A DNA stretch of 64,000 nucleotides from Macrothele yani (Eukaryota; Arthropoda; Arachnida; Araneae; Macrothelidae). A program made the translations under genes and the position numbers. Shown here piece after piece: positions 53,197-63,112 of the stretch; position 1 is the stretch's first letter, and the number at the start of each line of letters is the position of its first letter. The notes beneath the pieces were generated by a model that made no database searches, had not been told where the DNA came from, and was given only the letters and a program-made list of their open reading frames with translations. The DNA is taken from NCBI GenBank assembly GCA_039090855.1, contig CM077027.1, forward strand, positions 103,706,424 to 103,770,423, written 5' to 3'.

Positions 53197-53890
53197 GCAT
53201 GACTACAAATTTTTATGTTTCTGTTGCTGTTAGTGTGTCCGGAATGCAAACTGATTGCACTTTTTGCTTACCTTAACTTTGAAATACAAGAGCTCGTGAA
53301 GTATCGTCAAAATCGAAAAACGGTTTATTTCAGCGTGTTCTCTAAACAATTCTCTACAAACTCTCTTCAATACTTTTTGCGCTGCGAGCTAAAAAGCTCG
53401 AGTGTCCCGAAATTTAAAAAACAACGGCGGCAGCAGCATTTACTTTTTTTTAGAATAGAGAGATACTGAAGTTGTATACTTTATTTATGGACAACCTGTG
53501 TATAATCTATTTTTGTACACAAAAGTATTAGCTATGCGGGTGTACCCCTTTTTATTATTTTGTGAGAAATTTTTATATGAATCACAATACAACTCAGCGC
53601 CCTCTCCCCGAAAAGAAAATTGTGGATTTTAACACTTTTTACTCTTTCTTTTTCTGAAATTCAATCCATAATGTGGTCTTTTTCTTAAGCTTAAAGCAAA
53701 TACCTTGGGTAACCATTTTGTCTTTATGATAGTTTTCGTGTGTGGTCTCTACGGAATTTTTTTTTTTTGTCATGGTTTGTTAAAATATGAGGTTTATTTT
53801 CTAGGTCTGGCAATAAATTTTTTTCTCTGGGCCTAACAATGAAATTTTGCCCCGGCCTCCGCAAAAGTTCCATCCTGCCCTGTCTTACAT
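53197..53890. other. AT-rich stretch, nothing recognised
   Basis: The open frame at 53215-53469 has no family resemblance. No terminus seen before the next element. Confidence 0.35.
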
Positions 53891-56800
53891 CAGGGTGTCC
53901 ACATTCTGGAAAGTCAGGGGAAATCAGGGAAATGAAAATTGGTCAGGGAAATGCCTGAAATGTTGGTAAAGGTCAGGGAAAATCAGTGATATTTAAAAAA
54001 AAGTCAGGGAAATTTCAATCACAGTTAGACTACAACTAGTTTTAACCTGGCGTCGGGGAGTGACGCCCTCATTGCCCAACACACTTGGTGTTGCAGACAG
54101 TCACTAACTTCCCCTTCCTGCTAATGTAACCTTGTATTTCCTACCTATTATTGTAAGTTGTGTTACATTACTTGTTAACATTTCTCTTTTTGTTTTAGGT
54201 CAAAGGGAGTAGAAGAAAATTTGTGATATAAGTTATACCTTGTTAAAAGGCAATTAAGACTGCAGCAATGTCAAAGTGTTGTGTGTTTAATGAACAATGG
54301 TTGGACAAACAATTAAATCCTGAGCTTTCTGGTTAGATAGCTGCTGTGAACAGCGACAATGAATCGGCATTTTGTAAAGTGTGCTCTAAAACTTTCAAGC
54401 TTAGCAACATGGGGCGTCGGGAAGTCTCCAGCCACGGAAATGGACCTATTCATTTGAAAAACATCCGTGCTAAAATGTCTCAGCCCAGTCTTGCTTCTTT
54501 CACTTCTTCTGTGAAAAAGGACTCTCTTTGTAATAACGAACTCTTGCCATCAGCAAGCTCAGGAAATGTGGAATCAGTACTTCTAGAAAATATTAAGTCT
54601 AATGACTCAAATACTTATGTTGTGAAAGATGATGTAAAGCCCAGTGACCTTAATGCTTATGTAGTGAAAGATGATGTAACAAAGTCGGAAATAATATGGG
54701 CCGTGGAAGTGTTGTCCAAGCAAATGTCTGTGAACTTTTGTACACAGATTAACAAAACATTTCAGTTAATGTTTCCTGACAGTGCGATAGCTTCAAAATT
54801 TACTTTAGGCAAAAGCAAAGCATCTTATGTGATAAACCATGGATTGGCACCACATTTCAAAGAGTGTTTAATGGACGATCTGAAGCAGTGCACTGACTTA
54901 TGTAATTTGTTTTGATGAATCACTAAACAAAATTGCTCAGAGTGGGCAAATGGATCAGTTTGTTCGTTATTGGGACGTCAATCTGCAAAAAGTTTCCACT
55001 AGATACTTAAGTAGTGTGTTTTTAGGATGGGCAACAGCTAATGACCTTTTAGAGAAATTCATTAAAGGTGCACCTCTTTTCTTGGATAACATGCTACAAG
55101 TGTCAATGGATGGACCTAACATTAATCTCAGCTTTCTTCAAAAGCTGAAAGATAAACTTAGAACTGAAAATCCAGATGGTAAATTATTAGTTGACATTGG
55201 AGTATGTGGTCTTCATGTGGTCAATGGAGCTATGAAAACTGGACTTGAAGCAGTGAAATGGGATATACATCACTTTCTGCGTAACTTGTACTACCTTTTA
55301 AATGATAGTCCTGCTCGCCGTGCAAATTATACTATGATTACTGGATGTAAAGATTTCCCTTTGAAATTTTGCACTGTAAGGTGGTTGGAAAACATTAATT
55401 GTTTGACTAGGGCATTGCTTGTCTATGATCATATCAAGAAATATGTTCAAGAATCATTGGTTTCCAGCAAACAGCACATGTTTCTTGCAGAATTCATGGA
55501 AAGTCCAATGTTGAAATGCAAATTGGCTGTATTTAGGACTATAGCTTCAGAGTGTGAATCTTTTTTGAGAAGGTTCCTTTAATTCCTTTATTACTGATTT
55601 GCTGGATCTAATGAAAAAATTGATGGCACGAAGCTTGAAGCCTGACAAATTAAGTGAAGCTGATAGTGTCTGAAAACTGTTAACTTTAGATGTATCAAAA
55701 AGTGAAAATCTTCTCTCAATTTAGAAAGTTGATATTGGATTTAGTGCTAAAAAGCTATTAAAAGAAGTGAAGTGCTCAGAAAGGGAGAAATTAGAGTTTA
55801 AGCTTGAATTTAGGAAACTTGTTACCAGTATGATTGAAAAACTTCATAAGAAAAGCCCACTAAAATTTAAGTTTGTCTGTGGGGTAACTTGTTTGGACCC
55901 AAATATTATAGTGCAGCAGCCGAGTCTAGGCAAGAAGAGAGTGGAAATTGTGCTCAAAGGTTTACTTAGTGCAAACAGGATTTCAGATGACTGCTGAAAA
56001 AGCTAATAAACAGTACACTTCACTGTGTGTAGAAGCTCAATCTGCTTTACAGTCTCAGTTTGATGAATTTTTAGACAGTCATGATGATTCCATTGGATTA
56101 AGACACATTTTACAGTGCTCTACTTGACAACCAAAAACAATTCGGTGAACTTTGGGATGTAATAAAAATTTATCTCGTTATGTCTCATGGAAATGCTTCA
56201 GTGGAAGGTGGATTTTCTGTCAATAAGTCTCTTCTTGTGGAAAATCTCCTGGAAGAATTCCTGATTTGTCAGAGAACAGTTTTTGATGCCATTAAAAATG
56301 TGGGAGGACTAGAACACATTGCCATCAATAGAAGGCTTCTTTCTGTAAGAGCCTCCCGATGAAGATATCAGGATTATCATGAGAAAAAAAGTGTTCTTCA
56401 GAACGAAGAAGAAAAAAACTGAAGGAAAAGAAAAATTGATCATGAAATAAAGGAATTGAAGGAAAAAAGACAGAGTACGGAAGGAACTAGAGTTGGAAGA
56501 AGCAGCATTGCAGGCCAAGATTTCAGATTGGGAAAAGAAGAAAATAGTTTTTAATTTTAATACTGTAATAGTTTTATAGTAACTGTTCTGAATATTGTGT
56601 ATGGGTTTGTTTGAGTGTTTCTTCAGTAAATGTAAAACCATGAAAAAAAAAATAAAAAATTAAAAAGATGCGAGTTGGACGGCTATGGGGAAGGTGGAGG
56701 CCGATAAAAAGAAAAATTAAATGAATCGGTTATTTGGGAAACTTTATACGTCAAACGGAAACACTTTAAAGTAACATAAGTTTCTTAATTATCCAATTCA

Positions 56801-56978
56801 ATTTTATTTATTATCATGGCACATATATTGAAAAACTCAAATAAACCTATTTGTGTAAGGTCAGGGATTTCTTATATATTTGGTCAGGAAAAGACGGAAA
56901 TCAGGTTTGATAATTCTGTGGACACCCTGTAATTATTTGGTCAGGGAAATCAGGTTTGATAATTCTGTGGACACCCTG
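53891..56978 (+). mobile_element. BED-finger hAT-like transposon with cagggtgtccac termini
   Basis: Left terminus cagggtgtccacattctgg with several gtcagggaaat repeats; right terminus reverse-complemented cagggtgtccacagaattat ending at 56978. The right end is tandemly duplicated, with the same caggtttgataattctgtgg... block ending at 56929 and at 56978. tacat lies just outside both ends (53886-53890, 56979-56983), a 5-bp match that may or may not be a true target duplication (hAT would give 8). Encodes a decayed transposase. Confidence 0.65.
54268..56560 (+). pseudogene. hAT-like transposase with N-terminal zinc finger, several frameshifts
   Basis: From ATG at 54268: MSKCCVFNEQWLDKQLNPEL, TAG at 54334-54336, then AFCKVCSKTFKLSNMGRREV with SSHGNGPIHLK, a C2H2/BED-like finger (Cys-x2-Cys ... 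His ... His). After a +1 shift near 54910 a long frame (54914-55582) reads FDESLNKIAQSGQMDQFVRY, VSMDGPNINLSFL, VDIGVCGLHVVNGAMKTG, SPARRANY and FCTVRWLENINC. Later pieces are CGVTCLDPN and, in the dimerisation region, SHGNASVEGGFSVNKSLLVE. The end is Glu/Lys-rich coiled coil. The order fits a hAT-related transposase; decay is moderate. Confidence 0.7.
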
Positions 56979-56983
56979 TACAT

Positions 56984-57185
56984 GCACCAGTCCGAGTGAT
57001 GCACATTATGCACATTTCTCCAGGGGTGCAGAATATGGCTGAATGCACGAACGAGGTTTGGGGTAAATTAATGCAGCTTTGGGAAAATTTTTGCCCGGGG
57101 GTAACAAATTTTTTTTTTTTTATGAAAAACGATCTTTTAAATGAAGTTTTTTTGTTTTTTTTTTTAAGTTCTTGATTCTTCTGAA
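56984..57185. other. Short AT-rich spacer
   Basis: Contains two T runs near 57110 and 57150; the open minus frame here is not convincing. Confidence 0.3.
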
Positions 57186-57640
57186 GAAAATCAAAACCAA
57201 ACTTAATCATCCAGGATAACACATTAATAAAAGAAGCATTTACTAACCCTGAAATGTATGCTCACATCCCTGAAATAATTTACATATTTGAAAACTGTTT
57301 ACAAATCTGTAGTAAAGCTGTTTGTGAATCAGTTGGATCTGTAATTGGAAACTACCTACACAATCGGAACACCCAGTTTGACACCCTTTTTAATGAAGTC
57401 TTCATTTCTTGGAATGGGCCTCCTGTTCTCATAAGGCTTCACAACTTTTAAAAGAATCCTTGGACAGGCATTTCCATGGTGGAAGATACCATTTCACATG
57501 GTTTTCTTCAGCACCTTGTCTCAAGGTGTATGAGACCTCAAAGGTGATTGACAACCTTCACAAAGAGACGGGAACCGGCTGTCATTTCTTGGTGACAACT
57601 GACGTCACCCATCGATGTAAGATCATTTTTTATTTATTCG
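57186..57640 (+). pseudogene. Repeat-derived coding remnant of uncertain family
   Basis: Plus-strand pieces: EMYAHIPEIIYIFENCLQIC, SKAVCESVGSVIGNYLHNRN and FNEVFISWNGPPVLI, then after a shift LLKESLDRHFHGGRYHFTWF and YETSKVIDNLHKET. The pattern (...CxxxAVCESVxSxI, W/NGPP, SLDRHF, SKVIDxL) looks like the C-terminal part of a multi-copy animal transposon protein that I have seen but cannot name. It has at least one frameshift. Confidence 0.4.
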
Positions 57641-57839
57641 TTGGAATAAATTGTTTTTCAAATTTTTAAGGAATAGGCATTGAGGATAGTTCTTAATCAT
57701 CAACATATACTCTTATAATTGCTTAAGCTTGTATGAAAATCAGCTACAATTTTGGGCAAAATTTCGGACAACAAAAAAATGGTGTTCCGGGGAAATATTT
57801 GGCCCTGAAAATTTTCTGCACCCCTGCCTTCCTCTAAAC

Positions 57840-57966
57840 CAGTGGTCCTCAAACTTTTTTCATGACGCACCCCTGCATTGGCGAAAACCACTTATTGCAC
57901 ACCCCTTGCGTGTATGTATGCTAAACATGCATACATCATAAAGATTATATATATATATATATATAT
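57840..57966 (+). mobile_element. hAT terminus (truncated element)
   Basis: cagtggtcctcaaacttttt followed by catgacgcacccct is the typical end of a large class of animal hAT elements. No partner terminus is visible to the right of RTE copy 2. A (TA)n run at about 57947-57966 ends it, the target of the RTE insertion. Confidence 0.55.
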
Positions 57967-57983
57967 CATCATCATCATCATTG

Positions 57984-60944
57984 TCAACCATTATCAATCC
58001 ACTGCTGGACGAAGGTCTCCCCAAGTTTCCTCCACAACGGTCTGTCTTGTGCCAGTCTCCTCCATGTCACCCCTGCATACTTTCGAATTTCATCCACCCA
58101 TCTCCCATGTGGTCTTCTTCTGGGTCTTTTCCTGTCCCTTGGAATCCAATCTAAAATTTCGGCTGTCCATCGATGATCTGTCCTTCTGGCAGTATGTCCA
58201 GCCCATTGCCATTTCAGGGATTTAACTCTGATCATGATGTCTTCCACTCTTGTCATTTTTCGGATCCACGAGTTCCTCTTCTTATCTCTCCTGGTTACAC
58301 CAAGCATGCACCTCTCCATGCTGCTTTGAGTTGTCTGCAGCCTTTGTATGTCTCTTTTAGTTAAGGTCCACGTCTCTGCACCATACGTAAGCACTGGAAG
58401 GATGCATTGATCAAACACTTTTCTTTTAAGACATAATGCCATATTGCTCTTGAAAATTATGCTGTTTCTTCCAAAAGCTCTCCAGGCAAGTTTTGTACGC
58501 CGATTAATTTCTTCATCAATGTGACCCTCACTTGATATCTGCTGTCCAAGATAAACGTACGTGTCTGTTATCTCCAGCTTTTCTCCATCAATCGATAAAT
58601 CTTCATTTCTTGTAAAAGCATTGAACATCACTTTTGTCTTCTGAAAGTTCATTTTTAATCCCACTTCTTTACTCTTGTCAGCAAGTTCCTGGATCATACT
58701 CTGCAGCTCTGATGGGGTAGTTGCAAAAATGACTACGTCATCAGCAAAACGAAGGTGCGTTAGATAATCTCCATTAATCTTTATCCCCTTGTTTTCCCAG
58801 CTCAGCGACTGAAAAACACCCTCCAATGTGGCATTAAAGAGCTTCGGAGATATGGTGTCACCTTGTCTCACTCCCTTTCCAATTTTTACGTGTGTTGTAT
58901 TTTCAAACAGCCTAATCTTTGCACTTGCATTTTCATAGATGTTATTAATAATATTAATGTATGCATCTTCAATACCGCAGGTTTTCAGAGCCATTGTAAC
59001 TGCTGATGGTTTCACCGAATCAAAGGCTTTTTCATAATCGATAAAAGCCATGCACAATGGAAGCTCATATTCCCTCGCTCTTTCAATTAGTTCTCTCAGC
59101 ACGTGGATATGATCTATTGTGCTGTAGCCACTCCTGAATCCAGCTTGTTCTCTCGGTTGAGCCATGTCCAGTGTTACCTTCAAGCGGTGTGAAAGAACTT
59201 TAGTGAAGATTTTATAAACTACTGATAGGAGGCTGATAGGTCTGTAGTTTCCGAGATCCTCAATGTCACCTTTCTTATGTAGCAGGATCATTGTAGCGGT
59301 GTTCCAATCCTCAGGAATCTTTCCTTCATTAAGGCATCGAGTGAAAATTTGGGCGAGTACTGTTTCGATTTCTCCACTTGCTTCTTGTATGATGTCTACA
59401 GTAATTCCATCTTCTCCTGGAGCTTTTCCTCGCTTCATGTTCTTGATTGCATGTGCCACTTCTGCTGGAAGGACTGGAGGAACTCTGGTACTGGTATCTT
59501 TCATGATGTCTGGAGTGCATATATCATCCCTTTCATATAATTTGGAGTAGAAATCTTTCACTCTTGTCAAAATTTCGCCTCTATTTCTTGTTACAGAACC
59601 ATCTTCTTTTCTCAGTGCCATAATCTGTTTTCTTCCCTTACTGAGATGTCCCTTTGCTATCTTTAGGCTTTGGTTGTTTTCAATTGCTTTCCTCACTAGT
59701 TCACAGTTGAATTTCCTTACGTCTTCAGTGATACTTTTTCTTACTGTCTTGCATAGCTCTATATATTCCACTTTGGAAGTCACATCTTCTTTAGTTGTCC
59801 TCATCTCTCTTCTTTTTTGCATCAACATTTTGGTTTTTCCTGATAATTTGTTCACATGCAACTTGTTCTTAGAACCAGCTAATTTTGTTGCTGTTTCCAT
59901 AAGAGCTTTGGTTACTTTTCTGTTAACTTCAGAGATGTCCACTTCTTCCGATGTTAGGCCTTCTAAAGCAGAGAACCTGTTCTTCAGTTCTAACTTGAAG
60001 GTATTATGGTGTTTTTTAAGGTTGGTTATGTCAATAGATTTTGTTTGTCTTATGAGCTTGCCACGTTCAAGTTTAGTGTTGAGGTGCATCTTACATCTCA
60101 CCAATCTATGGTCACTACCTGTGTTGAACTTGTTTAGCACACTGCAGTCTTCTATGACGAATTTTTTGTTACACATAATAAAATCAATTTCACTTGTCGT
60201 CCCATTTGGATGTCTCCATGTCCATTTCCTGTGTGGCTTTTTCTTGAAGAAGGAGTTCAAGATGAAAAACCCTTCTGCCTCTGCAAACTCAACGAGAGTA
60301 TTTCCACGCTGGTTTCTGTTGCCATGACCGAATTTACCTACTGAAGTTTCATTCTGTTGCCGTTGCCCTATTTTTGCATTGAAATCTCCCATAAATATTT
60401 TCAAGTGCTGCTTACCTTTATTATTTAGATGACAAATTTCCTCATAAAATTCTTCAATTTCTTCTTCAGGATGACTTGTGGTGGGTGCATAAGTTTGAAT
60501 AATCTGAGCCTGGTATCTTTTCGAGAGTTGGATAACAAGCCGTGCAGCTCTGTCAGAGGAACTTTCAACTTCTACAACTTTATCCTTCAGTTTCTTGTTT
60601 ATTATAAATCCAACACCACTAGTTCTGCCAGTATCTGTCCCACGATAGTAGAAGAGATGTCCACTTTTCAGTTCGATGAGATCTTCTCCTTTTCTTCTTA
60701 CCTCGCTTAGCCCCACGATGTCCCACTTGATCCTTTGTAGTTCCTCTTCCAATTCAAGAAGCCTTGATTCAGAAGATAGGGAGCGTCCATTGTAAGTAGC
60801 CAAGGTCAGCATCAGATGGCAGCCTAGTCCGGTCCTCCGGGGATTCTTAGCACCCTCTGCCTTCATGTCGCACTGGCCGCTGCCTTGGCCAGGTACACTC
60901 CAGCTGCCGGAGACTGAGGGCCAAGATTTAAGTTGTGGAATCAT
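57984..60944 (-). CDS. RTE-type endonuclease/reverse transcriptase polyprotein, 986 aa, intact (copy 2)
   Basis: Same architecture as copy 1: endonuclease with TYNGRS, SEVRR, MGDFNAKIG and SDH; reverse transcriptase with GKAPGEDGIT, YRPISLLSVV, FIDYEKAFDS (FVDYEKAFDS in copy 1), GVRQGDTISP and FADD; and the Arg/Trp-rich C-terminus. Differences from copy 1 that I see are single substitutions such as I184F region (KIIMGD/KIFMGD), K265E, G457E, S478P, P836A, R874S and Y917H. None removes a catalytic residue. ATG is at 60942-60944. No stop or frameshift, so the protein could be functional. Confidence 0.95.
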   Translation of the reverse strand: MIPQLKSWPSVSGSWSVPGQGSGQCDMKAEGAKNPRRTGLGCHLMLTLATYNGRSLSSESRLLELEEELQRIKWDIVGLSEVRRKGEDLIELKSGHLFYYRGTDTGRTSGVGFIINKKLKDKVVEVESSSDRAARLVIQLSKRYQAQIIQTYAPTTSHPEEEIEEFYEEICHLNNKGKQHLKIFMGDFNAKIGQRQQNETSVGKFGHGNRNQRGNTLVEFAEAEGFFILNSFFKKKPHRKWTWRHPNGTTSEIDFIMCNKKFVIEDCSVLNKFNTGSDHRLVRCKMHLNTKLERGKLIRQTKSIDITNLKKHHNTFKLELKNRFSALEGLTSEEVDISEVNRKVTKALMETATKLAGSKNKLHVNKLSGKTKMLMQKRREMRTTKEDVTSKVEYIELCKTVRKSITEDVRKFNCELVRKAIENNQSLKIAKGHLSKGRKQIMALRKEDGSVTRNRGEILTRVKDFYSKLYERDDICTPDIMKDTSTRVPPVLPAEVAHAIKNMKRGKAPGEDGITVDIIQEASGEIETVLAQIFTRCLNEGKIPEDWNTATMILLHKKGDIEDLGNYRPISLLSVVYKIFTKVLSHRLKVTLDMAQPREQAGFRSGYSTIDHIHVLRELIERAREYELPLCMAFIDYEKAFDSVKPSAVTMALKTCGIEDAYINIINNIYENASAKIRLFENTTHVKIGKGVRQGDTISPKLFNATLEGVFQSLSWENKGIKINGDYLTHLRFADDVVIFATTPSELQSMIQELADKSKEVGLKMNFQKTKVMFNAFTRNEDLSIDGEKLEITDTYVYLGQQISSEGHIDEEINRRTKLAWRAFGRNSIIFKSNMALCLKRKVFDQCILPVLTYGAETWTLTKRDIQRLQTTQSSMERCMLGVTRRDKKRNSWIRKMTRVEDIMIRVKSLKWQWAGHTARRTDHRWTAEILDWIPRDRKRPRRRPHGRWVDEIRKYAGVTWRRLAQDRPLWRKLGETFVQQWIDNG

Positions 60945-61056
60945 TTTGGAGGGGTTTGGCCATAACTCACCACGCTGGCCAAGCGGGTTGGTGAGTGTGG
61001 GATAGAATTTCCTCTAATCCTGATGGTATAGTTATACCGCTATGGGCGGTCGTCAG

Positions 61057-61153
61057 AGCCCCTTTAGTGGGAACAGGATGCACCACGAGAAGGCGGGGTT
61101 GACATTTGTCAAGGAGAGGCTGTGATGTTACGCATCACCTGACCTTACATCCC
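61057..61153 (-). ncRNA. Possible HDV-like ribozyme fold at the 5' end of RTE copy 2
   Basis: The same pairs as in copy 1 are present: GGGATG at the very start with CATCCT, CGCC-TTCTCGT-GGTG, and AGCCTC with GGGGCT preceded by ACTAAA. The hairpin in the joining segment is better here (TGATG-CGTAA-CATCA; copy 1 has CGATG). Change without loss of pairing in the core fits selection or recent common origin. Confidence 0.35.
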
Positions 61154-61179
61154 TATATATATATATATATATATATATA

Positions 61180-62764
61180 CTATAAAGATACCTAAGCAAA
61201 AAAATACATATATAATTTTGACTCACACCTAGTACAACATAGAAAAGGTTATGTATCTACCTGCGTGAGTAAAAGGAGAAAAGAAAAAAAGAAAATAAAA
61301 CAACTGAATGTAGAAGGTGTCGAGAATACTGAGCCTTGGCTTTATCAAGGACCAGCAAAAACTCTGCATTTTCTCACTTCCACAAAGACCTAGTTGGAAA
61401 TGGGTTTCTGCAAGGCCATAGATGCAAGTAACATTCCCACCTAAAATAGTTTAAAAAATATATATATAAGTCATGTCCTCCGTAGAGTAGCATGACCTAG
61501 CACTAGTTAACAATTTCGCTTGCATCCATTAACCTTCATGGCCCGACCCATGCTCTTCATCTGTTACTATTAAACAGAGAGAAGAAGATTAAAGAGAACT
61601 CAAGCTGTGAGAGTGACATAATAAATAGAAATGATTTTCAGCTATAACGAAATTCCAAGTTCGTTTGAGAGAGAATTTAAACCTGAAAAACAAATTTTAC
61701 ATTGCAATTAAAAAAGGAAATGTTAATTTATAACGAACAGATTTTTGAAAGAAAACTTGAGTCTAAAACCCCCTACTCTACAACTTATGACAGCACGAAA
61801 ACGAGAATAAGTTAAAGATAATAATTAACTAAAGAAAACTTTGTGAAAGTTATATACCTTAAACAGTTAGTTGCAATATGTACAAAGTATTTCAGCAGTG
61901 CTTTAAGTGCATAATTAATTAGTTATTAAGAACTTAACTACTTTGAAAAAACAGCGCATAGACAGCGCATAGAAAAGGAACAAGCTTAGCCATCTTCTGT
62001 TCCTAGGTACCACAAAAGACGCTCAAAGTTACAAAGAAAAGTAAGAGTTAAAACCCGCATAAATGTTAACAGACAAACCAATGCTTAAAAGCTGAAAAGC
62101 TAAAAAACGACAGAGAAAGGTACATGAAGTACAAACATTGAACTTATAAAACCTAGAACCCAAAAACAAGGAAGAGAGCTTACCTCTTGAGTTACAAAAA
62201 CTTTTCTCCTCACAAGAGGAGAACATGGCTGACCTCTTCCGCCACTCCCTAGACGCTGGGGGGCAGTGAGGGTGGGGCTGATGGCCTCCTCATACAGCAA
62301 GAAACCAACGCGCGGAGATTTTAACCAGAGAAAAAAATATATAAACTTAAGACTGTGGATCTGTATGATCAGAATGAGCAGAATTAACTCTCCAGAATAC
62401 ATGAGAAATATTATAAAATACACGAGCAGTTTATTTAATAATCTTTGCATGTATTAAATCACCTTAGTGAGCTTCTATAGATTAATCAGAATCTTATTAA
62501 TTTTAATGTTGGTTTTACTATTTTTAGTATAGCTATCCTAGTGATGAATAACTGGTTTTCTTTTTTATTTGTTTTTATTTTCTTTTATAAACAGATTTTT
62601 AAGCTTTTTTTGTGATTTTGTTTATATTATTTAATTTTTTTTTGTTTTAATAGGACCGTCATATCCATAGCACTAAGGTTCCTTTAGGTAGTTAATAGGC
62701 ATCCTCTAGCCAACTTCCTTACGGCTTTGATTGGTCAGAATCATATTATTAACTGTGTAGAAAA
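61180..62764. other. Unassigned stretch, perhaps 3' flank of the minus-strand Penelope piece
   Basis: Minus-strand reading has no GIY-YIG or other recognisable domain. A minus-strand open frame at 62100-62450 shows no family. acagcgcatag is duplicated near 61951-61973. tttgataaagccaaggctca on the minus strand near 61341 resembles short stem motifs at Penelope element ends. Confidence 0.3.
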
Positions 62765-63112
62765 TTAAAGCAGATCTGCCAACCTTACTCTATTATTCAG
62801 AATAATTTTTCTTAAAGTTCTTTTGATGAAAGAAGAAGGAATTTCGTTCTCTAGAAAACTTTCTAATAGTATATTAATGTGGTAATTGAAGTCCAAATTG
62901 TTGCTGCAAATTCTTGAAATTCTTAGGACCTGAGAAATTAGTACATTCTCAATTACTTTGGTTGAAATGTTATTATTCCAGTGTAGATATTTAATTACTT
63001 TGAAAGGAAAATTAACTCTTTTATCAAAGAGGCTAATAGATGGGTTACCTCTGTTGAGCTTAATGCTTAAGTCTAGGAACTCAAGTTCCTGATTACTGTG
63101 GTTGGTTTTATC
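62765..63112 (-). CDS. Penelope-like reverse transcriptase thumb fragment
   Basis: Minus-strand frame from 63112 to a TAA at 62765-62767 is open for 115 codons. It reads DKTNHSNQELEFLDLSIKLN, then SISLFDKRVNFPFKVIKYLH and VLISQVLRISRICSNN. In Penelope-like reverse transcriptases the block (E)xxFLDLxI...slydKR.dFpF..i.fph......sQ..Ri.r.cs follows the catalytic YxDD motif. The catalytic part should lie upstream, but at 63113 the sequence switches to another Penelope piece on the opposite strand. It ends without a GIY-YIG domain. Confidence 0.75.
   Translation of the reverse strand, partial: DKTNHSNQELEFLDLSIKLNRGNPSISLFDKRVNFPFKVIKYLHWNNNISTKVIENVLISQVLRISRICSNNLDFNYHINILLESFLENEIPSSFIKRTLRKIILNNRVRLADLL

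Larger units (their letters stand above)
57967..61153 (-). mobile_element. Full-length RTE-type LINE, copy 2
   Basis: Minus-strand element from gggatgtaaggtcagg at 61153 to the (GAT)n tail ending at 57967. It lies within a (TA)n microsatellite: TA runs flank both sides (57947-57966 and 61154-61179), so the exact target duplication cannot be read. Leader length (about 209 bp) and gene length match copy 1. The two copies face opposite directions about 11 kb apart. Confidence 0.93.

Noticed and set aside
57947..61179. Flanking (TA)n runs as a long target duplication of RTE copy 2
   Set aside because: The runs are a microsatellite target; length differences make the true duplication unreadable.
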